Assembly (NCBI GenBank): GCA_910585165.1
Contig: CAJUBX010000062.1
Coordinates: 1-14,509, forward strand
Length of the DNA stretch: 14,509 nt
Reading direction: 5' to 3'
Source: an uncultured Oscillibacter sp.
GTDB lineage: Bacteria; Bacillota; Clostridia; Oscillospirales; Oscillospiraceae
The position numbers and the translations under genes are program-made. Position 1 is the first letter of the stretch; the number at the start of each line of letters is the position of its first letter. Positions 1 through 6,169 of the stretch are shown here, one piece after another. A model generated the notes under the pieces. The model was not told where the DNA came from, searched no databases, and worked only from the letters and a program-made list of their open reading frames with translations.

Positions 1-596
1 GTGGGGAAGTCGTAGCTCTCGCCCTCCACGTCCTGGGGCAGGGCGATGCAGCACGCGCCGGTCTCGGCGGGGTCGGTGAGAACCCGCATGGCACTGATGA
101 GGGCGGTCATGACCTGCTCGGGCCGGGTGATCCGGTCCCAGTACTTGCACACGGGCTTGAACGCGTCGTTGGTGGAGACGGCCAGGGTGCTGCTCTGCTC
201 CAGCTGCTGGAGCACCGGGTCCGGCTGGCGGGAGGCGAAGGTGTCCGCCGGGAAGACCAGCAGGGGGATGTTGTTCACCGTGGCTGTTGCGCAGGCGGTG
301 ACCATATTGGCCGCGCCGGGGCCCACGGAGGAGGCGCAGGCGATGATCTGCTTCCGCCCGTTCTGCTTGGCAAAGGCGATGGCCGTGTGGCACATCCCCT
401 GCTCGTTCCGGCCCTGCATGACCTTCAGGCCGCCGGGGTTGGTGTCCAGGGCCTCGCCCAGGCCCACGGCGATGCCGTGGCCGAAGATGGTGAAGAAGCC
501 CTTCACGAATTTGGTCTCCACGCCGTCCATGGAGACGTACTGGTTATCCAGGAATTTCACGATGGCCTGGGCCGTCGTCAGACGAATGGTGTCCAT
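1..596 (-). CDS. iolD: IolD, trihydroxycyclohexane-1,2-dione hydrolase (N-terminal part, runs off the window)
   Basis: ThDP-dependent enzyme that opens the ring of 3D-(3,5/4)-trihydroxycyclohexane-1,2-dione to 5-deoxy-glucuronate in cytosolic myo-inositol breakdown. The 198 visible residues begin MDTIRLTTAQAIVKFL and show the family features in order: DGVETKF (with the Glu expected to activate ThDP), GHGIAVGLGEAL, a QGRNEQG segment, and ALPQDVEGESYDFP at the edge. This is the pyrimidine-binding domain; IolD is usually about 640 residues, so about two thirds lies left of the window. The ATG at 596 has an AAGGAGGAAG ribosome site ending 7 bases upstream. It is the third gene of the iolE-iolB-iolD operon, 18 bases after iolB. 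No sign of damage is seen. Other ThDP enzymes of the acetolactate synthase family are related, but the neighbours settle the call. Confidence 0.95.
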   Translation of the reverse strand, partial: MDTIRLTTAQAIVKFLDNQYVSMDGVETKFVKGFFTIFGHGIAVGLGEALDTNPGGLKVMQGRNEQGMCHTAIAFAKQNGRKQIIACASSVGPGAANMVTACATATVNNIPLLVFPADTFASRQPDPVLQQLEQSSTLAVSTNDAFKPVCKYWDRITRPEQVMTALISAMRVLTDPAETGACCIALPQDVEGESYDFP

Positions 597-614
597 TGGA
601 ATCTTCCTCCTTGC

Positions 615-1415
615 TTATCCTTGATAGATGTGGTCGTTGGCGTCGGGCTTCCAGAGCCAGGCGTGCTCCTCGTCGTCGATGCGGGTCTTGAGCCAGGGGT
701 CCCCCTCCAGGTGGCGGATGCCCCAGGCGTAGCACATGGCGTAGCCCGGCGCGGCGGTCTGGGAGTGGAAGCCGCTGGTGATGACGGCAAGGCCGTTGTG
801 CCCGGTCTTGTAGATTTCCCCGTTGGCAAAGCCCGCGCCGAAGCCGTGGGGATAGTCGAAGCGGTAGAAATAGACCTCCGGCTGGGGATGGTGGTGGGGG
901 GGATAGGAGGACCACTTGCCGGGGTGGTTCAGCACCTCGCCCAGGACCATGTTGGAGAAGGGGGCGTTGTCGTGGTCGAAGAAGGTCTTGATCTCCCGCT
1001 CCATGCAGCCCAGGAGCTCGCCCTTGTTTCCGGCGTGCTGGGTCTGGACGGTGTCGGGGGTGTACATCACCGCCTCGAAGGGCTTGTCGTTCAAGGTCTT
1101 CTGGATGTACAGCTCGCTGTGGACCTTGGCGGTGAGGGTGATCTTCTCCCCCCGGCCCGCCAGAAGGCAGTAGGCCTCGTGGTGGAAGCAGTCGGGACGG
1201 TCGGCCTCCACGGTCTTCCCGGCCCACTGGTAGGTCACGGTTCCGGCAAAGAGCAAAACGGCAACTTCCTTTTCGGCTTCCTCAAAGGTGAACGTATCAC
1301 CGGGCTCCATCACTAGAAGGCCCACGTCCATCTGGGTGCCCATATCGTCCGCCGCCGCGTCGATGTAGGGGTTGTAGCCCTGCTTGAGCTCCGCGTTCTT
1401 GCTGAAATAGGTCAT
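615..1415 (-). CDS. iolB: IolB, 5-deoxy-glucuronate isomerase
   Basis: Cupin-fold isomerase converting 5-deoxy-glucuronate to 2-deoxy-5-keto-gluconate, the step after IolD. The protein starts MTYFSKNAELKQGYNPYID and is 266 residues, close to the family's usual 270. A metal-site region SYPPHHHPQPEVYFYRF, followed by FDYPHGFG and later ITSGFHSQTAAPGYAMCYAW, is typical of IolB. The frame is open to an ATG at 1436, but I chose the ATG at 1415: a GGAG lies 9 bases before it and family homology begins there. The iolB and iolD starts share the leader GATTCCAATG. The gene follows iolE after a 153-base gap full of hairpins and precedes iolD by 18 bases, so it is probably co-transcribed with both. Confidence 0.95.
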   Translation of the reverse strand: MTYFSKNAELKQGYNPYIDAAADDMGTQMDVGLLVMEPGDTFTFEEAEKEVAVLLFAGTVTYQWAGKTVEADRPDCFHHEAYCLLAGRGEKITLTAKVHSELYIQKTLNDKPFEAVMYTPDTVQTQHAGNKGELLGCMEREIKTFFDHDNAPFSNMVLGEVLNHPGKWSSYPPHHHPQPEVYFYRFDYPHGFGAGFANGEIYKTGHNGLAVITSGFHSQTAAPGYAMCYAWGIRHLEGDPWLKTRIDDEEHAWLWKPDANDHIYQG

Positions 1416-1446
1416 TGGAATCATCTCCAAAATCAAAATTCAAATC

Positions 1447-1531
1447 ATTTTCGCCGCGGCATGTACGTGGCGAAAATACCCCGGCCCGTGCGCCCTTGGG
1501 GCGCACACACCAGTGACCGGCGTCACTGGTG
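1447..1531. other. Three consecutive inverted repeats in the iolE-iolB gap
   Basis: Read on the plus strand. The first has arms ATTTTCGCC (1447-1455) and GGCGAAAAT (1469-1477), extended inward by three pairs, one of them G·T. The second has arms GTGCGCCC (1488-1495) and GGGCGCAC (1499-1506) with a 3-base loop. The third has arms CACCAGTGAC (1508-1517) and GTCACTGGTG (1522-1531) with loop CGGC. None has a T-run, so they are not classical terminators. On the iol transcript they would form a row of stems between iolE and iolB; an mRNA stability or processing role, or a protein-binding site, are possible inferences. Confidence 0.7.
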
Positions 1532-1568
1532 GAGGGGGAGGTCGAGGGGGGGCCTGCTCCCCTTCGAA

Positions 1569-2471
1569 TCAAAGCCCCGTGTGCTCCTTGATGTACTTCC
1601 GGCCCTTCATGGCGTACTCCAGGGGGTTGGCCTTGGCGGGGTCCTGCTCGGCTTCCACCAGCAGCCAGCCCTGGTAGCCCGCGTCCGAAAGCACTTTGAA
1701 CACAGGGTCGAAGTCCACATTGCCGTCGCCGGGGACGGTGAACGCGCCGCTGCGGACGGACTGGAGGAAGCTCCAGTTATTCTTCCGAGCCTCCTCCACA
1801 ACGGGAAGCCGCATATCCTTCAGATGCACGTGGCCCACGCGGTCCACGTACTTCTTCAGCATGGCAAGGGGGTCCTCCCCGGCGAAGGTGAAGTGGCCGG
1901 TATCATAGCAGAGGAACACGTACCGGGGATCGGTATTGGCCATCATGCGGTCGGTTTCCTCGCTGGTCTGGACCACGGTGCCCATATGGTGGTGGAAGCA
2001 GAGCTTGAAGCCCCGGTCCGCGGCGATCTTGCCCAGCTTGTTTAACCCGTCGCAGAAGCGGTCCCACTCGGCATCGTCCATGACGTGCTTGTGGCCTCCG
2101 GTTAGAATAGGGGTGTCCATCTGGCCCTGGATGGAATAGCTCTGCTCGCTGACGTTGATGCGGTTGGCGCCCACGGCGGCCAGGAAGTCCAGATTGGCGG
2201 TAAAGTCCTTTTCCTCCTCCTCGAAGGGGCGGGTCAGGATAAAGGAGGAATACCAGCGGCTGGCGATGCGCATGCCCCTGAGGTCCAGGGCCTTTTTCAG
2301 CTCCGCCGGATCGGAGGGGTACTTGTTGCCGATTTCGCAGCCGGTAAAGCCGGCCAGAGCCATCTCGCTGACAATCTGCTGAAAGGTATTCTCGGCTCCC
2401 AGCTCCGGCATATCGTCGTTGCACCAGCCGATGGGCGCGATGCCGAGGTTCACGTTGTTCGGATCAAACAT
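1569..2471 (-). CDS. iolE: IolE, myo-inosose-2 dehydratase
   Basis: Dehydrates 2-keto-myo-inositol (scyllo-inosose) to the diketone that IolD hydrolyses. The 300-residue protein has the usual IolE length and opening: NLGIAPIGWCNDDMPELG (residues 8-25) and MALAGFTGCEIGNKYP. It is a xylose-isomerase-like TIM barrel; probable metal and substrate ligands are H150-H152 (FHHHMGT), D180/H183 (CYDTGHF), H204/H206 (GHVHLKD) and E253 (LVEAEQD). The ATG at 2471 follows an AAGGAGG ribosome site at 10 bases. It is the first gene of the operon, with the promoter and operator within 140 bases upstream. Inositol dehydrogenase (IolG), which supplies its substrate, is not in the window. Confidence 0.96.
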   Translation of the reverse strand: MFDPNNVNLGIAPIGWCNDDMPELGAENTFQQIVSEMALAGFTGCEIGNKYPSDPAELKKALDLRGMRIASRWYSSFILTRPFEEEEKDFTANLDFLAAVGANRINVSEQSYSIQGQMDTPILTGGHKHVMDDAEWDRFCDGLNKLGKIAADRGFKLCFHHHMGTVVQTSEETDRMMANTDPRYVFLCYDTGHFTFAGEDPLAMLKKYVDRVGHVHLKDMRLPVVEEARKNNWSFLQSVRSGAFTVPGDGNVDFDPVFKVLSDAGYQGWLLVEAEQDPAKANPLEYAMKGRKYIKEHTGL

Positions 2472-2558
2472 TGGGAAACAACCTCCTTGAAAATAATTGT
2501 CCCGGGTATCCCCGGGCCCTCTGGGTCAAAGGTGAAAACCGGCGGAAGCAGGGCGTTC

Positions 2559-2574
2559 CCGCAATCGTTTTCGC
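2559..2574. promoter_or_regulatory. LacI-family operator (PurR-box-like) downstream of the iol promoter
   Basis: CCGCAATCGTTTTCGC is an imperfect palindrome centred on CG. It agrees with the E. coli PurR box ACGCAAACGTTTTCGT, as I recall it, at 13 of 16 positions. Its centre lies about 15 bases past the predicted iolE promoter -10, where a bound repressor would block initiation. It shares the half-site CGCAA(A/T)CG with sites at 2700 and 12229. Confidence 0.6.
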
Positions 2575-2581
2575 TATAAAG

Positions 2582-2610
2582 AAATTAGCATTTTTCCATT
2601 GAAAAATCAA
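2582..2610 (-). promoter_or_regulatory. Predicted sigma-A promoter of the iolE-iolB-iolD operon
   Basis: On the minus strand: -35 TTGATT (2605-2610), a 17-base spacer, and -10 TAATTT (2582-2587) preceded by TGC, which is an extended -10. It lies 111 bases ahead of the iolE ATG in an AT-rich pocket of an otherwise GC-rich region. The LacI-type operator at 2559-2574 follows immediately. Confidence 0.6.
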
Positions 2611-2699
2611 CGGTTTTTCTCCGCGTTCCAGAAATTTTTCCGAATTCGCCAAAGGTTCTCCGGCTTTTTTTACGCTTTGACGGAAGGACCGAAACTTTT

Positions 2700-2715
2700 A
2701 CGCAAACGTTCACAT
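2700..2715. promoter_or_regulatory. Second PurR-box-like site upstream of the iol promoter
   Basis: ACGCAAACGTTCACAT matches the PurR box ACGCAAACGTTTTCGT at 13 of 16 positions, with the first 11 bases identical. It is about 90 bases upstream of the predicted iol -35 and 12 bases past the stop of the upstream hydrolase gene. With the site at 2559 it could allow looping between two bound dimers; that is an inference. The 256-base gap 2472-2727 otherwise holds the promoter and no open gene. Confidence 0.5.
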
Positions 2716-2727
2716 TTTTGCACGCGC

Positions 2728-3429
2728 TCACCAGCGGTCCGTCCAGCCCACGGCGCCCCCCTCCGCCTCGAAGGGCTCGGGAAAGGCGCTTGACGCCAGC
2801 ATCTCCTCCCGGATGGCGGCGGAGAGGTCCGGGACGGTTCCGGGCCCGTAGGAGGCGAAGGCGGCGCTGTCTATAAGTACCGCCCCGGCCCGCTCCATGT
2901 CCTCCAGGTTCACCCGCTGAATCTCCTCCGTCTGGGAGGAGCAGCAGTCCGTCAGCACCACGGCGTTATACTCCAGGGCGATGGCGTCGTAGCAGGTGGT
3001 GCGGACGCAGTTGGGGGTGGTGGTGCCCGCCAGAATCACCGTCCGCACGTCCAGGCGGCGGAGGATCAGGTCCAGCTCCGTCTGGAAAAAGGCGCTCCAC
3101 CGGGGCTTGATGATGGCGTAATCCCCCGGCTGGGGGCGGAGGGACTCCGGAGCCTGGGCGCTGTTGGGCCCGGAGGAGGCGGGGCGGCAGGCGTGGCCCC
3201 CGGCCTTCCAGGCGGCGTAGCGGGTCAGCTCCACGTCGCTGCCGTCGGCGCGGTAGATGCGCTTGACGAAAAAGACGGGGATGCCCTTGCTCCGGGCCAG
3301 GTCGCAGGCGCGGGCGCAGGCGGGGACGGTGGCCTGGGCCCCCCGGATGCAGTGGCCGCCCCGGCGGTCCACAAAGCCGTTTTCCATGTCGATGAGGATG
3401 AGGGCGCTGCGGGTGGGATTGGGTTTCAC
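2728..3429 (-). CDS. Cysteine hydrolase, isochorismatase family
   Basis: Member of the isochorismatase-like hydrolase superfamily, which cleaves amide, carbamoyl or vinyl-ether bonds (nicotinamide, N-carbamoyl-amines, isochorismate, biuret). The catalytic triad is visible: D14 (LILIDMENGF), K108 (IIKPRWSAF) and C141 (TTTPNCVRTT, with the usual preceding turn). I take the GTG at 3429 as start: AAGGAG lies 8 bases before it and the GTG overlaps the TGA of the preceding mini-gene (GTGA). A GTG at 3438 is also in frame but sits directly on that ribosome site. The protein is 233 residues; its tail after about residue 190 is longer than in compact members. The substrate cannot be read from sequence. 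It is the last gene of the desulfurase-MATE-mini-protein operon. Confidence 0.88.
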   Translation of the reverse strand: MKPNPTRSALILIDMENGFVDRRGGHCIRGAQATVPACARACDLARSKGIPVFFVKRIYRADGSDVELTRYAAWKAGGHACRPASSGPNSAQAPESLRPQPGDYAIIKPRWSAFFQTELDLILRRLDVRTVILAGTTTPNCVRTTCYDAIALEYNAVVLTDCCSSQTEEIQRVNLEDMERAGAVLIDSAAFASYGPGTVPDLSAAIREEMLASSAFPEPFEAEGGAVGWTDRW

Positions 3430-3503
3430 GGCAAACACTCCTTTTCACAGTTTTCACAGGCGAAGGTTCCGGCGGCGCAGAGGGGACAGCGGAACAGGCT
3501 CAT
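3426..3503 (-). CDS. 25-residue Cys-rich (mini zinc-ribbon-like) protein, translationally coupled
   Basis: A very short reading frame with five cysteines arranged RCPLC - six residues - CENC - EKEC (C6, C9, C16, C19, C23). Two CxxC knuckles are what a small zinc-binding unit would show. Its ATG overlaps the TGA of the MATE gene (ATGA), with GGAG 6 bases before it. Its own TGA overlaps the GTG of the hydrolase (GTGA), whose ribosome site lies inside this frame. That double coupling makes it more than chance. It may be a real mini-protein, or merely a leader frame that hands ribosomes to the hydrolase. No family was recognised. Confidence 0.5.
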   Translation of the reverse strand: MSLFRCPLCAAGTFACENCEKECLP

Positions 3504-4888
3504 TCCCCGCTCCCTCCCGTCACGTCGTTGATCCACTTCCCGCCCCGGACCCGCCAGAGGCACAGGGGGAATTTGACCACGCTCTCCAGCTGGATGGCAA
3601 AGGCGATGGGCCAGCAGCCCAGGCGGAGCACCAGGGCCGCCAGGGCCGTAGCCGGGAGGCACACCACCCACTGGGGGGCGATGTCCAGCACCGTGGACCA
3701 CAGCACGTCGCCCCCGGCCCGGAGGACCCCGGTGACGGCGGAGATGGCGCAGGCATGGAGGGGGATGGAGGCGAAGCCCATGACGGCCAGGGCCGTGGCA
3801 ATCTCGGCGGAGAGGCCGTAGAGCTTGAAGAGGGGAAAGACCACCGGGACAAAGACCAGGGGCACCAGGGCGATGGAGAACGCGGCCAGAACCGCCCCCA
3901 CCAGCACGGCGAACCAGAGGAGGGTCCGGCTCAAATCCATGACCTTCTCCCGGCCCTGCCCCTCGCCGATGGCCTTGCCCACCATCACCGCCGTGGCGGC
4001 CCCCAGGCCGAAGCACACCACCAGGAACAGCCGGTTCAGATTGCCCATGACGGCGTTGGCCGCCAGCATCTCCACGGAGTCGTCGGTGTAGCCCAAAATC
4101 ACCGTCAGCAGGGAGTTTCCAAGGCCCCATACGGTTTCGTTGAAGACCACGGGGGAGGCGTACTTCACGAAGCGCCGCAGCATGTCCAGCCCCGGGCGGA
4201 AGAACAGCCCCAGGTGCAGCGGAATCAATTTGCTCCGCAGGGCGCAGAAGGCGCAGATGGCGAATTCGCTGATCCGGGCCAGAAGGGTGGCGATGGCGGC
4301 CCCGGCCACCCCCAGGGCGGGGAAGCCGCCGTTTCCGAAAATCAGCAGGTAGTTCAGCCCCGTATTCAGTATGGTGGAAAAGCCGAACAGCTTCATGCCG
4401 AAGCCCGGGTCCTCCACGCTGCGCCGGGCGCTGACATAGATGGAGGAGAGCATGTTGAACACATAGGAAAAGCCGATGACCCGGAGGTAGGGGGCCCCCA
4501 GAAGGCTGAGGGCATGGCTGTTGGAGAGAAGGTCCATCACAGGCACCGGGAAGGCGCAGAAAACCAGGGCCAGGGGCAGCGTGACGGCGGTCCCCAGCAA
4601 AGACGCAACGCCCAGGGCGCGGCTGACGCTCCGCTCGTCCCCCTTGCCCCAGTACTGGCTCACCAGGATGCCCAGGCCGCTTTGAAAGCCGAAGACAATG
4701 CTGGTGAGGAGGAACACGGGGACATTGGCGGTGGTGACGGCGGCCATCTCGGCGTTTCCCAGGCGGGAGACCATGAAGGTGTCGATGAGGCCCAGGGAGA
4801 AGGTGATGAGGTTCTGGAGGATCATGGGCAGGGAGAGCTTAAAGAGCCGTTTGTAAAAGCCGGGCTCCCGGCGGAGAAAGTTGAACAT
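3500..4888 (-). CDS. MATE family multidrug/cation antiporter
   Basis: Inner-membrane exporter of the multidrug and toxin extrusion family, which expels cationic compounds with Na+ or H+ return. The 462 residues fit the family length and about 12 hydrophobic segments arranged in two halves. The N-terminal half has the typical LSLPMILQNLITFSLGLIDTFMVSRLG, then a GFQSGLGILVSQYWGKGD loop. The second half begins near residue 240 with FVKYASPVVFNETVWGLG and carries a matching GLGAATAVMVGKAIGEGQ loop. The ATG at 4888 has AAAGGAG 5 bases upstream. It follows the cysteine desulfurase by 37 bases and overlaps the mini-protein start by 4 bases. The transported compound is unknown; a product or toxin linked to the neighbouring hydrolase is only a guess. 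Confidence 0.92.
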   Translation of the reverse strand: MFNFLRREPGFYKRLFKLSLPMILQNLITFSLGLIDTFMVSRLGNAEMAAVTTANVPVFLLTSIVFGFQSGLGILVSQYWGKGDERSVSRALGVASLLGTAVTLPLALVFCAFPVPVMDLLSNSHALSLLGAPYLRVIGFSYVFNMLSSIYVSARRSVEDPGFGMKLFGFSTILNTGLNYLLIFGNGGFPALGVAGAAIATLLARISEFAICAFCALRSKLIPLHLGLFFRPGLDMLRRFVKYASPVVFNETVWGLGNSLLTVILGYTDDSVEMLAANAVMGNLNRLFLVVCFGLGAATAVMVGKAIGEGQGREKVMDLSRTLLWFAVLVGAVLAAFSIALVPLVFVPVVFPLFKLYGLSAEIATALAVMGFASIPLHACAISAVTGVLRAGGDVLWSTVLDIAPQWVVCLPATALAALVLRLGCWPIAFAIQLESVVKFPLCLWRVRGGKWINDVTGGSGE

Positions 4889-4925
4889 AAAGCTCCTTTA
4901 TCAAATCAAACCGGTATTCCAAATC

Positions 4926-6053
4926 TTACAGCATGGGCATCCGGGTATCCCGGTGCCGCCGGAGGGCCTGAGCGCAGGCGTCGATCTCCTCAAACGTGGT
5001 CTCCGGGCCGAAGCTGAGGCGGATAACCCCGGCGGCCACCCGCTTGGGAAGTCCCAAGGCGGCGACGACATGGCTGGGCTTTCCCTGGTGGCAGGCGGAC
5101 CCGGCGGAAATGCAGATTCCCTGGCTTCCCAGGTCGTTGACCATATTCTGGCTGGGCCACCCCGCCAGGGAGACGGAGAGAATGTGGGGCGCGGTCCCCG
5201 CCCCTACGGGAACCATATCCGGAATGGACAGCAGCTTCTCCCGGGCATAGGCGCGGAGGGCCTCCAGATGGGCCCGGTCCTCCTCCAGGCGCTCCAGGCG
5301 CAGCTCCGCCGCCCGGGCGAAGCCCGCTATCTGGGCCGTGGCCTCCGTCCCGGCCCGGAGGCCCCGCTCCTGCCCCCCGCCCGCCAGGAGGGGACGGGGA
5401 TTTTTCACCCGGGGGCCGATATACAGTGCGCCGCAGCCCTTGGGCCCGCCGATCTTGTGGGCGGAAACCGACACGAAATCCGCCCCCAGGGCCCGGGCGG
5501 AAAACGTGGTGAGGCCCTGGACCGCGTCGGTGTGGAGGAGGGTATGGGGATTCCGGGCGGGGAGGCCCCGGGCCGCCTCCGCCACGGGGTACACGGTCCC
5601 AAGCTCGTTGTTCACCAGCATGAGGGACACCGCCGCCGTGTCCGGCCGGACGGCCTCCAGCACCTGGGCGGCGGTAATCGTCCCGTCCCGGTCCGGCGCA
5701 AGATACGTCACCTCACAGCCCTCCCGCTCCAGCTGCTTGCAGGTTTCCAGCACGGCGCTGTGCTCCACCGCCGTGGTGACGATGTGCTTTCCCGCGTGCC
5801 GGTTCTGCCACGCAGCGGCCCGGAGGGCCCAGTTGTCCCCCTCGGTGCCGCAGGAGGTGAAGTACAGCCGCTCCGCCGGGCAGTCCAGGGCGGCGGCCAC
5901 GGCGCAGCGCCAGCCCTCCACGCGCTTTTTCATCTCCGCGCCCAAGGGGTACTGGGAGCTGGGATTGCCGTACTGCTCCGTCAGGACTTCTATCATGGCG
6001 TCCGCCACGGCCCGGGGGACGGGAGTGGTGGCGGCGTGGTCCAGGTAAATCAT
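4926..6053 (-). CDS. Cysteine desulfurase, NifS/IscS-like, class V aminotransferase fold
   Basis: PLP enzyme taking sulfur from cysteine to an enzyme persulfide for Fe-S clusters or thiolated tRNA. The 375-residue product shows IYLDHAATTPV at the N-terminus, EHSA (H97), HTDAVQ (D176), the PLP lysine K200 in SVSAHKIGGPKG, the AGTEAT loop near 234-239, and the persulfide cysteine C321 in SAGSACHQGKPS. All key residues are present. The frame is open to 6152, but I start at the ATG at 6053: homology begins there and AAAGGAG lies upstream, at a rather long 11 bases. No IscU or IscR is adjacent, so it is probably a stand-alone paralogue. It heads the minus operon and is divergent from mtaB, whose enzyme needs sulfur. 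Confidence 0.93.
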   Translation of the reverse strand: MIYLDHAATTPVPRAVADAMIEVLTEQYGNPSSQYPLGAEMKKRVEGWRCAVAAALDCPAERLYFTSCGTEGDNWALRAAAWQNRHAGKHIVTTAVEHSAVLETCKQLEREGCEVTYLAPDRDGTITAAQVLEAVRPDTAAVSLMLVNNELGTVYPVAEAARGLPARNPHTLLHTDAVQGLTTFSARALGADFVSVSAHKIGGPKGCGALYIGPRVKNPRPLLAGGGQERGLRAGTEATAQIAGFARAAELRLERLEEDRAHLEALRAYAREKLLSIPDMVPVGAGTAPHILSVSLAGWPSQNMVNDLGSQGICISAGSACHQGKPSHVVAALGLPKRVAAGVIRLSFGPETTFEEIDACAQALRRHRDTRMPML

Positions 6054-6079
6054 ATGGCAAAAAACTCCTTTCCGGGGGC

Positions 6080-6108
6080 TTGCCCAAAAGAGGGGATTCC
6101 AGTATAAT
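6080..6108 (+). promoter_or_regulatory. Predicted sigma-A promoter of mtaB
   Basis: TTGCCC (6080-6085), 17-base spacer, perfect TATAAT (6103-6108); start expected near 6115, giving a leader of about 55 bases. It faces the desulfurase promoter, with the two start points almost coincident. Confidence 0.75.
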
Positions 6109-6123
6109 GAGGCATGCCAAGCT

Positions 6124-6152
6124 ATTATAAAGGACAAACGTACAAAGCGCAA
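6124..6152 (-). promoter_or_regulatory. Predicted sigma-A promoter of the desulfurase operon
   Basis: On the minus strand: TTGCGC (6147-6152), 17-base spacer, perfect TATAAT (6124-6129); start expected near 6117. The -35 overlaps the mtaB ribosome site region. It is face to face with the mtaB promoter, so each transcript runs through the other's promoter. Confidence 0.7.
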
Positions 6153-6169
6153 GGAGAATCTGAGCCATT

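Noticed and set aside
387..1316. Long plus-strand open frame of 309 codons opposite iolB and iolD
   Set aside because: It mirrors GC-rich iol genes with clear homology on the minus strand; its product is a Val/Gly/Leu-rich low-complexity string.
3257..5017. 586-codon plus-strand frame opposite the MATE and hydrolase genes
   Set aside because: Composition is Gly/Gln/His/Pro-rich nonsense expected from the antisense of high-GC codons; no ribosome site and no motif.
6054..6152. N-terminal extension of the cysteine desulfurase to 6152
   Set aside because: It would cross both promoters and the family N-terminus IYLDHAATTPV begins right after the ATG at 6053, which has its own ribosome site.
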